From NCBI GenBank assembly GCA_014338405.1, contig JTDE01022146.1, forward strand, positions 1-64,000: 64,000 bases of DNA. Direction: 5' to 3'. The translations under genes were made by a program, and so were the position numbers. The DNA comes from Paragonimus skrjabini miyazakii (taxonomy: Eukaryota; Platyhelminthes; Trematoda; Plagiorchiida; Troglotrematidae). Below, piece by piece: positions 23,051 to 34,270 of the stretch. Each line of letters starts with the position of its first letter. Positions within the stretch are counted from its first letter, which is position 1. A model generated the notes under the pieces. That model worked only from the letters and a program-made list of their open reading frames with translations, ran no database searches and had not been told where the DNA came from.

Positions 23051-24966
23051 AAGATTAAACAATTGATGTTATCCTACTCTCCCTACCAACTATTCGCCTC
23101 ATGACTTTACTTCGCTAACTTTTTGGTGTCACCCGTGTACGATTGTCCACAAAGACGCTGAGCAACGCGTAGTGCTAAACCAACGATCCCAAATAATCAA
23201 AACAAGATTGGATCACAATTGGATTACGATACCAGTGATACAGTTTTCAAGGTGAATGAATAGGAAACCTCAACAGTTCCGGTCAGCAAATCGTTCTCAC
23301 GAAATTGGTTACAATTTGATACCAAACAGGCCAAAGATGAACTATAATCATGTAATATGACATACCCAACAGAGTTCGTCCGGACAGTCACCAGATTCAG
23401 AATCAATAGGAACGAGCCCAGCTCCAAAAAGATGATGAACGCACCACACTAGCAAAGTACAGTGACAAGCAACTGGCTGTTCGTACAACTACCAGATTGG
23501 CGTGAGGAGACAAAACATCTGGGTCAAGGTCCATATAACTGTCAAAAATAAGAGGAATGTGATATACACGGGCACACATTTGGGAGGGATAGGGTTAGGT
23601 CGGATTTTCATGTTTTTACTTGAAAGGTCGATACACCGGACCACAAAGTCTGAATATGCATGTAGCATGAAGGTTCCACTCAGCTCTGGTCTCGTGACCT
23701 GACTAGCTACTGGGTCCGCAGACTTCAAACCCAACATATATGATGCCTACCGCACGATATCTAACCCAGAGGAACTACGATGTAGTAAGAGCAGCTCCCT
23801 ATAGTTCACTGTTTGAGCTCCTCGACTATCCGACATTGAGGAGCACGCCTAAGCACCTTGCACTCTCAATGTGGACTAGGTGCCAATTGCACTAATTCTG
23901 GCTACGTTACTGCTTCCTTCGGAAAATGGAAGTGTGGTATATCGTTTTGTTTCACCGGACTTCGTCTTCACTACAGCGGTCGGCACTAAAGCGTCTTCAT
24001 TAACATCACAGCTAATGATCACACCTGAAGGCTAAGCATTTCTCGGCAGAGATACTGAGATTGTCAGTATAACGTCTCTCGGCGTTGTTTGCATAGCCAT
24101 TTCTATCGTGCTTGTAGTGTAAGGGGGTGGGTACTGTTTCATCTGATGTTAGACAAATAATAAAGCAGACGGACCTACTTTTAGGATAGGAAATGTGCGC
24201 TTTATAAAGCTATGATGTTAAGGGTGTTATTCAAAATAGGGGTTAATCTCTTTTAACAAGGATTCTCCACCCTTGATTGGCTGGACGAAGAGCAATCACT
24301 GTTGCGAGATTGCGTGTACTTGCCATACACACATCGATTGGTTATCGATCGATGAACGCCAGACTTTTAGTCCCGGTGCTATCCTACCAATCGTAATCAG
24401 AAAAATGTGCATTGATGCCTGCTTTTGTTAGACATAATACGTTAGTTTTTTGATACTCACTTGCTTCTCTCCTGTTCACTTCCGCCCTTCCATTTCGACT
24501 CAATCCAGTTACTTCTTTTTAATCCTGAGCCTACTAAATCTGGTACATTTGTTTTGTAATGTTGCCTATCATTCTTCCACTTGACCAACGATAGTGCACT
24601 GGTAATTCATGTACTCGCAGGCTACTCCACCCTTCTCTGTCCATGTGATGAAGTAGATTCTGTCATTTTTTTGTGAGCCATGTTACATCCGGATTGTTCC
24701 TCTTGTTCGTTTCGCACAATTTTTTTTAATATGGTGTTTCTTAGGCTGACAAGTCTTTTCCTCAACTGCTGAAAGTAAATTTGAGACTTATTTTAAAACG
24801 ACACTGGCTGATTTGCACTTTGTGACTATTAATCCCTGACTTCATGACAGTATAATCTCCCTAATGAGTTTAACAACACTGAAGAAATTGTACAATGGTC
24901 AGGTGATGCACTAATATGAATTTCACATTTCTCCAGCGTACTGTTATAACTCAGCCTGTAGATTAC
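23051..24966. other. Intronic stretch with no assigned element
   Basis: Overlapping ORFs on opposite strands at 23489-23737 and 23502-23702 are likely chance. No repeat family, RNA or domain recognised. Confidence 0.45.
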
Positions 24967-25640
24967 TTGTTGCATCATCATCATCGTCAAAGACAGCAAT
25001 GCGTCAGTGGTTCACACTGATAGTTAACTGTCACACAGCCATGAAGAAAACAAACCCTACATGGAAAGAGAGAAAAAAGAAGGGGACGGGAAGAGACCTA
25101 AATACTAACAAAACTAGCTACGGTTATATTCAAACGTTCAACGTCAAGGTGCCTACACCTTGCAAACAAACAACCATACGTCATCAGCAAGCTACCTTAC
25201 GGTTTTCACCTCTTCGCGCCAAACAACAACAACATTCACGCATTCTGACATTTGGTTGCTTTTGCTGATTCAAATCTAGCTGAACTTCGGGTTATTTACA
25301 TTTCATTTCTTCATTATTGACAAATTTATCATACTAACCGGTAACCCGGTTTCGATGCTCAGCAGCAGTTTTGTTGGATGCCAATATCAGATGCTTAAGG
25401 AAACCATACCACGACTGTCCGCACCTTGAACTATTTAGCAGACATCGGTGGTCAAATATGTGAGGACGATTTACATCCTATATATTAAGCGGCCATGTTT
25501 CACGACCGCACGGAAGTAGCGCTCTCATGATCGCTTCATATATGCGCCTATTAACCCTCCCGGATAAGCTTCTGCCATCATAACTTACCAAAATTGGTCA
25601 AGCTTCAATTAATCCTTTACAGCTCAGCCGGTTTTTCATC
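24967..25640 (-). mobile_element. RTE-like LINE 3' end with tail, antisense, degraded
   Basis: The tail is at 24967-25230 in reverse complement: catcatcatcatcgtc, agacagcaatgcgtcagtgg, cacagccatgaagaaaac, and ggtgcctacaccttgcaaac. Further right, the minus strand reads RVNRRIYEAIMRALLPCGRE, TWPLNI, a stop, DVNRPHIFDHRCLL (about 25420-25570). This matches GRVYNA.VRAVLLYGCETWPL..EDV.RL.VFDHRCL. The part between the two is deleted or unreadable. The fragment ends about 240 bp before GSK3 exon b. Confidence 0.75.
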
Positions 25641-25880
25641 TCCCGTATTTCTGTACTGCTGTTATAGGTATCCAATGTCAAATGCTTTGCGTTTAGTCTA
25701 GGACATCCTATCGATGGCCTGAACTAGGGCTGACAACTTCTAACCACCAACCATATGCTCACTGATTTGAACTCTGACTACCGCGATTCCTCATGTTGTG
25801 TGAGCAAACCAACTACTGTTTGCATACAGCTCTTTATCGTGTCCACGTGTATTTTTCTTTTCTATTCCACCCTTTGCCAG

Positions 25881-25964
25881 AATCGGGAATTACAAATTAT
25901 GCGACAGTTGGACCACCCAAATATTGTCCAGTTGAAATACTTCTTTCATGTCAGTGGTGAACGA
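25881..25964 (+). CDS. GSK3: GSK3 exon b: alpha-C helix
   Basis: The 84-bp, 28-codon exon is bounded by acceptor ccctttgccag and donor gtgagt at 25965. It encodes NRELQIMRQLDH, then PNIVQLKYFF and HVSGER. Arg at 25884-25886 is the position of human Arg96, part of the pocket that binds a primed phosphate on substrates. Glu at 25887-25889 is the position of Glu97, which pairs with the catalytic lysine. The human exon is also 84 bp in the same phase as I remember it. By eye about 21 of 28 residues match human GSK3B. Confidence 0.95.
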
Positions 25965-27939
25965 GTGAGTCATTTTATTTCCACACGAGTTTTAGCTGGT
26001 CTAAATACATTGATCGATCGATAGTCTAAGTGTTCGTTTAGTTCCCTTATTACTTGCCCCTTTCATTTAGAAAATTTCCTTACAGACAACCCTTTATCAG
26101 CTGTTTCATGGCATCTATAAATATTCGGTGTTCAGTGTAATGCGTACTTTTTCAGAGTAATGCGGGGGTCAGTGTGATATTTGGCAAACTTCAAACGATA
26201 TCTTTAACGCTTTTTTTTGTCAGCGTTTGCCTGAACGTAACAGTAATCATTCTTCTCAATAGTAGACGTCGCTCGTCATTAGGCAAGGTTATCTTTGAAT
26301 TGTACGCAAAGGAAGACCGACCTTCTTTACAAGTGTAATCCATGGCAACTCATTTTCTCGTTTAGTGTTTGACTTTTTCGAACCACCAACTTTGGAGGTG
26401 TGAGTTACAACCCCCCATTCCTAGAAAGTATTAACCTCGAGACCTTCATAGCTCCTGTTTCGCTATCCTGATTAGCTTTTGCTGGTACAGAACTCGAACT
26501 GCGTTACATTGATCTGTGTGTAAGTGATATTTATTTCCTCTTGATAGAACATTGCATCTGCAGGCAAAAGTTTATATGGCCGTACTGAAACAAGTGACTT
26601 TTATCGGATAATTTTGTCTAATAAAACGTGAAGACCGTAAATAGCCACTAGTGTAAGCCTGATATGCGGGTTTAAGGTTGTACGTCATTTGGACGTAACG
26701 CGGAAGTTCCAAACCCTTCACACTACTGATTGGTTGGCTATTTGATCTTTGAAATTTGTGAGGAATTGTTTATTCTGCATACCAGCACTAATTTCCCCAT
26801 TTCAATCTGCAGTCATAGTGAATGACGTGTTTGCATTTTTTTTACCATGCCAGCTCTCAGAATTCATAAACTACCTGTTATTCAGATAGAACTCGTTTGA
26901 ACACCAGGAAGACGCCAACCAGACAGTTCAAATTCACAAACCAATTGAAACGTGTACTCGGAATGTGGGTCAACTACCCGTCGTCTCCATCTGTGTTTCG
27001 ATTACCTACTAAACTGTGGTAATGGCAAAGTGGCTCCGTTGATTTAGGTTATGAGATAAGGTCTGCCGGTTTGGGAACTTCACAATCAATCGTACTGTTT
27101 ATATGAAATACCATGTTGACCTGTCCCGATCTGTGAACACATCTACATATTTACCCTTAGTGATTTCTCATTGCAGTTCAGTTGAATTACTTGTAAACCA
27201 AAAGGGAGTAATTACATTACGCTCAGTACAGAATGCAAAGACCTGTTCAAACTAGAAACGATTCAGTTACATCAGGGGTTTATAATGTTTTTCAGCGAGT
27301 GTAAAGCTAGAAGTAGAACTAATATTAGCGGTAGACTACTTACAGTGTTTATTTGACTGAAATTGCACTCAAATCATGCATTCTTGAACGAAACATTTTG
27401 ATGTAGTCCTTGATGCTATTGCAACGCGAAAGTTCTTCAATATCAGACCGGACGCGGCCATATAATCTAACGGAATATCAGCGGACTGGTTTCGTAACTT
27501 GCTCTCTGTGTCTAATTTTTGTTCGTGCATACAGGCACTGCAATCATCGGTGCCGTTTTTTGCGGGAACGGCCAAGGTCCTTATTTAGGGAGTGATTTAT
27601 TGTTGAATTTTAGACATAGGATTCTGATCCTATTGGTTCACTTTAATACATGGTGACGGATTCTGTTCGAGCATTTTTCTTTACGGTGTTCACCTCAACA
27701 ATGACCGAAAGGCCAAAAAAATAAATTCAATGAAATTTAGTAACAAAAACCTTACGTTATGTTCCAAGAGAACTAAGAGAATAAGCGCGCCATTGTCGAC
27801 TTACGTCCATGTGTTGCAGCAACGTAAGTTTCTAACAGACACAAATAACTCTGGTCTGGTTGACAAGGTCAGGTGCAATTTTGACACGTCAATGACTGGT
27901 CTCGTTACTTTGCATTTGAACTGCCGATAATTGCGTCTT
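25965..27939 (+). other. GSK3 intron 2, first part, no assigned element
   Basis: Starts with donor gtgagt. No ORF above about 70 codons with recognisable motifs. Nothing called. Confidence 0.45.
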
Positions 27940-28727
27940 TTCAACGGGCGTGCGTGCGTACGCCTTTACTTCCATCACCTAACGGGTGCGTATACATGCC
28001 GAGCTCGACCTTTAGAGTTTACCGCATGTTTACACATGCGAACTTAAGTGTCGTGCACCTGACCTTTACTGCTATCTTGCCGTGGTGGCCAGGCTTGTGT
28101 GCTGTTCTGATCCAGCGGGCTATGCTGACTAGGACTTCGGTTCTTGCAGGTTCAACCATGTCAGATTGACCAAAGAGAAGCAGCCGGACAAGGAGCAGTT
28201 ACACACGTTATGGATGGTGCCAGTGTGTTGTGTTTTGACCAGGCATGGTGTTTGTTCTTGCCTGGTGTGGTTTTGTGTGTGACTTGTTTTCTCTGCACTA
28301 GTATTGGTCTGATGTGTGTGTTGATTTTAACGAGGTGTGGCCTTTCACCCTATGCGTGTAGCTATTGCAATTTGATCGTTGTTGATGTGTGTGTTTATCT
28401 GCCATTCTCTGCCTCGCACTGCAGGCTTCTCAGCCAAATGCTTTGGTTGAGGGCCTTAATCGCCCTTCTGTCTAGGTCTTGGCCTCTCGCCCGTATCCAA
28501 AACCCATATAAACCATGATACCGCAACATAAACTGTATACCTTACTGGATCAGCCGTAGTGCCGAGTAGCCTTATCTGATGTTTGCGTCAGGGGGGACAG
28601 GTGAAAATATACTGCTGTCAAACTCCATCCCCATCCCTCCAGCACGAATCCTAGATTAGACATTGCTCACACAAGTCTCAGTAACACGAGGACTATCCAG
28701 AGACACGCTCGGGGAAGTAAGATTCTG
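27940..28727 (+). mobile_element. 5' leader of the second-family LINE
   Basis: Plus-strand sequence leading into the endonuclease. It contains an ORF (28144-28518) whose end reads QMLWLRALIALLSRSW then PLARIQNPYKP. Its nucleotide blocks atgctttggttgagggcc, cttctgtctaggtc and aaaatatactgctgtc resemble the leader at 13262-13480. The left limit is approximate. Confidence 0.5.
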
Positions 28728-30190
28728 TCTGTTGGAATATGGAATATGCACACGCTGCTGGATCGATGCAGCACCACAGGACGATCAGAACGCCGCACTG
28801 CACTGACCACGATGGAACTGAGCCGTTATGGCATCGACGTAGCAGCCTTGGGTGTAACGAGGTTTGCAGACCAAGGTAAGCTCCGAAAATAATGTGTTAG
28901 GCACATCTACCGGATAGGTTACCCGACAAATGATGTTCGGGATCGTGATGTCTGTTTCGCATTTACTGGTCGCATCAATGCTTTGATGATAGGCGAACTA
29001 CACGGCGTCAGCTCTCGAATCCTTTCCATGCGTCTGCGACTCGATCGAGGTAAGTGTTTCACATTTCTTAGTGTCTATGGTCCAACTATCTATCACCCTG
29101 TTGGTACAAACGACCAGTCCTATGATCAGCTGTCCGCCACAATCTGGTCGACATCGGTGATTGGCCGACTTTTTATTCTGGCTGACTTGAATGCTCGAGT
29201 TGGGCGCGACTCGGTAGCCTGGTCCAGAGTCCTCAGACCCCACGACATTGGTTCAGTCAACGAGAACGGTGAACGTCTGCTCCATCTGTGGGCTCCTCAT
29301 GAGTTGACTATCACAAATCCGATTCCAGCTGGATGCGAGCGACGTCACGACGTGGACTCACCCACGAAGTGGTCACCACCATCTGTTTGATTGAGTGATT
29401 GTGCGGCAGCGTGACATTCGTGAAGTGCCTACCATGGGAGCGATGCGCGGCTCTGAATGTGGTGCAGATCATAGGCTGATCGGGACCAAACTGTTTATCA
29501 ATGTTATTGTGGATCCTCCGGATTACGACAGAAATTGGATGTCAAACGACTGGAGGGTTGTAATGCGCGGACTGCTTTTCAACGTGCAGTTGCCGCTCGT
29601 CTGACAGACAGTCCTGTAATCGCTACCTCCGAGTGTATGTGGCAACAGTTGAAGGAACATATCACGGCACCAGCCACCGAGACGATCAGTGTCGAAAACC
29701 AGAAACATCCGGAGTGGTTCGACGACACCAGCCTGGCTATGTCCAACTTGATATGACATGAATGTAACGTGTGCTGTCTCCACAATGGACCCTGGCAATG
29801 AAGACAAGAGATCTGAATCCCAGAGTACTTGCCGGTAACTGGCTGAACGTGTCCGTGGAATCAGGGACAACTGGTGGAGGAAGCAAGCTGGGTGGATGCA
29901 TGGCCACGCAGATCGCCGACAACACAAGGATTACTACGATTCGGTTAATGTGATTTTCGGTCCATCCGTCCAGTCTACAAAAGCACTGGTAGACGTGGAC
30001 ACTGGCTCTTCGTGCATCCAGCCAGTGGACATCATGAGAGTCTGGCGAAAACATGTTGGTAGCTTCTTAGACCGTCCTGCCACCATTGATTAGATGACCG
30101 TGAACAGCTTGCCGTGACAGACCATCAAGTCCTCACTAACTCTTGCTCCGGATTTTCTAGAGGTGAAGTGTCTAATTCTTAGAGTTAACT
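28728..30190 (+). mobile_element. Second-family APE-type LINE, endonuclease and linker, degraded
   Basis: A frame from 28728 reads SVGIWNMHTLLDRCS, SERRTALTTMELSRYGIDVA, then a TAA at 28890-28892. It resumes with VRDRDVCFAFTGR and ISMRL-like RLDRGK (ORF 28983-29390), then FLSVYGPTIYHPVG, FILADLNARVGRD, GSVNENGERLLHLW. After a frameshift, GADHRLIGTKL (29461-29493) supplies the catalytic His motif. A third frame gives DVKRLEGCNARTAFQ and HPEWFDDTSLA (29535-29756). A fourth gives HADRRQHKDYYDSVN, VIFGPSVQST and RVWRKHVGSFLDRPATID (29896-30093), the YADR...FY..VYGP...W.EHF..LN.PS linker. The catalytic SET(R) Glu is changed (GVTRF). RT core absent. Confidence 0.8.
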
Positions 30191-32799
30191 GGATTTGGAC
30201 AGATACTGCATAGTTCAGAATTATCAGTGGCTCAACACTGTGATCTAGTTCAAACAAGACGGTCTCATTACTAACTTTGGCTCCATTTGAAGTGTAATGT
30301 TGTTGACAATGGTTTAATGTATCGTAAACAAGGTGTTGGAGTTATATTTCCTTAGTAATTATGGTAAAATATTGCTCATTTAGGTCTTCGGAATGTGGCA
30401 GTGCTTCGATAATCTTCTCGTGCTCTTTCTTGGGCTTCATATCTCAATGTGACGTATATCGAAGTGTATCATCGTCTGTGACTAGCTGTGGCCTATCATT
30501 TCTTTCTGGGTTATTTGCGGAACTCTTTCAGTCTGTTCAGTTAATTTCAGTTGATTACTTGTGGGTTCACGATTGGTATGTTTGAAGTTGAATCGCCTTG
30601 CTGTTTATTCTACATTGCGCTGTCAAACCATCAGCACACATTTCGCCTTAGTAGTTTGTTTGAAGTAGAGCATCTAGTGTCGTTACAGTTTGATAACTGA
30701 GCCCTTAACACGCATAGTGCTTGAATCGCCAGCTCCAGACGTGATACTACTGCTGTTTTCTCTCGTGAACGAGACCCTGTGAAACCCGTTAACTCAATCG
30801 CCAGCCTAGCGGCCTGTTTGCGATACACTTCATTTGCATTGGTTAGCATGTATTCGTCCATGTAACGTTGCCAATATGCTCATGTTTTTGATGCGAATTT
30901 CATACACGCGTTGTTTGAGCGCTGTCGTTGGAACCTTTCGTATGTGTATGCATGAAGAACAAAAAAGTTATTTTTGAACGAAAAATCAGTGAGTCAAGCC
31001 TTTTCCAGACACATTTGGAGAAACAATCCCTTGGCTTCTTTCGAATATATTGGCTTGTTTTTTTGCTGAAGGTTCACGGGTATTAACCATTTTGAGTTGT
31101 TAAGAGTCTACTGCGTGAATAGTACGGACGCTGAAAGTTACTGGTTTCAGACGCGTTTAAGTTGGATAAGCAACTTTTACGTTCAACAGCTCGCGTCGAT
31201 TTATTCCAACGATTAGGTAACACGGAAGTTAAGCTATGTTTTTTCGTCAGTGAAAGTCAAAACGGTCCATTCACGTATGTCTTGAAAGGATGTGGATTTA
31301 GATAGTTAGACCGTGTATTAGGAATACTAACTGGCGGGTTATCACGTGGCTCACTTTTTTGCTAAGTATCCATCTCATCGGCATAGGGTAGGAGTGCAAC
31401 CACTAAGGAGCTGGGAACAGCAGATCGTATGTGTTTTTCAGTTTAAGAGTCTCGTTAACCAGAGAGCTTCTGATTAGATAATTTAAGGCTATCAACTTTG
31501 CAGCTTCAATGACGTCAATGTTTACGTGCGAAGTAACAGCAGTTAATGGAACAGAGCAGTAAAAACCTTTCAGAAACGTTATCTTACACATTCCGTCATG
31601 CGTTCATTTGGAATTTGTCTGTCTGTCTTCTAGGTGGATGCGCTTTCCTTTCTTCCTCGAACTGCTTGCCTATCTACATGTAGATACATGGATGTACGCG
31701 CATCCGCTGTAGGCCTCCCTTTAGCTGGCGAGTGGCGGCATGCTTGCTTTGATAGCTAAATATTGTCCTCTATTCAATCAGTAGTGTACGGATAATTACA
31801 CAAGAACACCTCTCATGACAAGTGTGATACTCACTACTTGTTAACACGATTCATTCGGTTCAGAGGGATATAAGTGAATGTTTGGCCATCTGGTTAGCAA
31901 AGTTGTGTTTTGGGCGGCATTATGCGAGACGTCGGGGGTGATGTGATACGTTGATCGAGTATGCAGTTGCTATACTTCTCATACTTACGATGAATTTGTC
32001 GTGTATTGCAAATCTGTAACTGGCCGTGTCAATCAACTAATTCCGGTTATCGTTACCGGATCCCGTGCTTGGTTTCTCTCTCTCTCTCTCTCTGGTGGCG
32101 ATTTGTTCATCTGCTTCTCGCGGGCTGGCAGTTAGAAAGAGAAAGTCCATGATTGATCTTGAGTGTTCGTTTTGGTTTAGTTAATTGATAGGCGTTGCCC
32201 TTAAAGAATGTCCTTCAATATTTTAAAGCATCGCCGAGCTACTCATAGACATTAATTATACCGCCGTGTACAGAAGGGTTGTTTCTAAATCATATTGTCC
32301 AATGCATCACGTGTAAACGTTGCCATTATCAGATTACTTATTGTAGCTAGGCACGTTGGGGCTCAAGTTTAGTGCGTTCTAACCACACACGGACATGTGA
32401 CTGGTTCCGAAACATTAAAACATAGCTGATCAGGGCGGAGATAATGATGGAAGTGAAATAATGTTTTGGACACGGGTGCGGATTTGTAAGTCCAACTGCC
32501 AAAGTTTCTGCAAGGTGGAGAGTATGTTTCCGGATTCTCCGAAAATTCAAGACAACTTTGACTATCTGTCCTGTCCGGATAATACGCTTCATTATTGATA
32601 ATGCTACATATCGTCCATCAGCTTGTATATGTGTGAATGATGTTCCTGGTTCTGTTTTCAGTCGTTTGAAGCATGCTTCTTAATATAAACAGCTAGCTAT
32701 CGGTTTGTCTTGGTTATGTGGCTCATACAGAAGCCACAGGAATATTTGTGTAAGCAACGAGATGCGACAGACGTGGATTTTTTGCTCGTATTTGAAGCG
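30191..32799. other. Intronic stretch with only a simple repeat
   Basis: Holds a (TC)n tract at about 32075-32093. ORFs such as 30361-30585 (plus) and 30631-30861 (minus) have no motifs I recognise. Otherwise nothing seen. Confidence 0.45.
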
Positions 32800-32809
32800 A
32801 CTAGTAATT
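32800..32809. repeat. Left 10-bp target-site duplication of dimer 2
   Basis: ACTAGTAATT here is repeated exactly at 33240-33249, bracketing the inverted dimer. Confidence 0.75.
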
Positions 32810-32988
32810 ACTGATGAGTAGTCGGAGATCTGGGTAACTTCAAGTTGAACATCACCCACAATTGATCACAGCTATCGCATTTCCATAGATTTTCCAGTCG
32901 GCCCCTTTCGAAAGGAAGCACTAGACTCGAGTTTCGCTCTCATTAGAGCTCGTCATTAGTGCATATCATCGCCACTGCCGGGACTAGA
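32810..32988 (-). repeat. tRNA-like repeat, minus arm of inverted dimer 2
   Basis: Begins ctgatgagtagtcggagatctgg, the reverse complement of the family's 3' end. It continues cttcaagttgaacatcaccc, ccagtcggcccctttcgaaa, actcgagtttcgctctcatt and stops near gccgggactagaga, at the B-box position. As in dimer 1's minus arm, the sequence here is GGGACTAGA rather than the GGGACTTGAACC expected from plus arms. Confidence 0.8.
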
Positions 32989-33239
32989 GACTACAGCGAA
33001 TGTGGTTGTGTGTTCACATATGATAATTCGGTCGTGCCTATTGTGAGGTCAGTGGCGCAGTGGTAAACACGGTTGCCTCATGAACAGCATGTCCGTGGTT
33101 CAAGTCCTGGCAGTGGCGATGATATGCACTACTGACGGGCTCTAATGAGAGCGAAACTCGAGTCTAGTGCTTCTGCTGTTTGAAAGGAACCGACTGGAAA
33201 GTCCATGGGAATGCGACTGCTGCGGTGATGCTCAACTCA
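32989..33239 (+). repeat. tRNA-like repeat, plus arm of inverted dimer 2
   Basis: About 60 bp of the shared upstream block (cacatatgataattcggtcg) precedes A box TGGCGCAGTGG (33053-33063) and B box GGTTCAAGTCC (33097-33107). The body follows. It ends at ...gatgctcaactca, lacking the last ~28 bp of the family consensus, and meets the direct repeat at 33240. Confidence 0.8.
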
Positions 33240-33249
33240 ACTAGTAATT
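33240..33249. repeat. Right 10-bp target-site duplication of dimer 2
   Basis: ACTAGTAATT, identical to 32800-32809. Confidence 0.75.
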
Positions 33250-33803
33250 CTCTACTCTGTCATACTACACAATTTTGCGACGTTATAAGTTTCAGACATA
33301 GGTTGCCGTTCGACGATTCTTTATCATCGTTGATCGATCGTCACCTAAGAAGCGGGAATTCTGAGTACACTGTTACCTTGGACACTATTGTTTTCTGTAT
33401 TTTGAGAAGTAACATTGCTGAATTTTCTAATAAACTGCAAAAGATATCCATTGACTTGCAAAATTTCTTAATCTTAGTGTTAGGCTGTTCTCTGTTCATG
33501 TACTGTGTTGTCTATGAAAGTGCGTTCTTATTAAGATTGCCTTATATTACACTGACCAGATGCCCTCATTGTTCACATTCTGTTTTGACCAATTCCAGCT
33601 TTCTGTTACCAGATCTTCCTATTGTGCCATCCTGTTTCCGAATGATTGGAATATTCAAAAACTGAAGGAAATGGCTTCGTTCCATCTAGCTAGGTTTGGA
33701 TTAAGATGAGCCTGATTCCGATCACTAGAACTTGGACAAACAACCAGGGCGTCATCTACTTAATGTCTGCAAGACGCTATTTTTAAAAGGCATTCGTTAC
33801 TGG
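33250..33803. other. Intronic stretch with a 161-codon ORF of no known family
   Basis: The plus-strand ORF 33180-33665 starts inside the repeat dimer and reads on through intron sequence with a hydrophobic segment (FLILVLGCSLFMYC). Its first 20 codons are repeat-derived and no domain is recognisable, so I take it as fortuitous. Confidence 0.4.
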
Positions 33804-33903
33804 NNNNNNNNNNNNNNNNNNNNNNNNNNNNNNNNNNNNNNNNNNNNNNNNNNNNNNNNNNNNNNNNNNNNNNNNNNNNNNNNNNNNNNNNNNNNNNNNN
33901 NNN
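33804..33903. other. Assembly gap (100 N) beside a LINE
   Basis: Exactly 100 N, a conventional unknown-size gap. An antisense RTE-like RT starts immediately on its right side, and its downstream half is missing. Confidence 0.95.
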
Positions 33904-34270
33904 CAAGCCTGGTGACATCTTCCTTGTAAACAGGTCACGTTTCCGAACCATAAAGCAAAATGGAACGCAAGCAGGCATTATATACCCTTCCTTTCAGCGA
34001 CAACCGGACGTCTTTTTGACGCCAAAGATGACGCAGTTTGGCAAAGGCTGCTCGTGCCTTTGCAATCCTCGCTGATATCTCATCAGCAATATTACAGGCT
34101 GACGAGATAGTGCTACCCAAGTATGTGAAACTGTCCACAGTCTCAAGCGGATTACCTACAATGAAGAAAGTAGGAGTTGAAGTGTCCCAGTCTTGAAGCA
34201 ACATTTTGCACTTTGAAGCTGCAAATCGCATTCCATACAAACCAGCTCGGTCGCTCAACCTGTCCAACAT
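33904..34270 (-). mobile_element. RTE-like RT fragment, antisense, truncated by the gap
   Basis: The minus strand reads LYGMRFAASKCKMLLQDW, FFIVGNPLETVDSFTYLGST, ISSACNIADEISARIAKARA, AFAKLRHLWRQKDVRLSLKG, RVYNACLRSILLYGSET, then a TGA where Trp is expected, PVYKEDVTRL up to the gap. These are the post-YADD blocks of the RTE-like RT in correct order over about 120 residues with one stop. It is among the better-preserved RT pieces. The remainder of the C-terminus presumably lies in the gap. Confidence 0.85.

Noticed and set aside
33180..33665. 161-codon ORF as a gene
   Set aside because: Its start lies inside the repeat dimer, it has no known domain, and it sits within a GSK3 intron.
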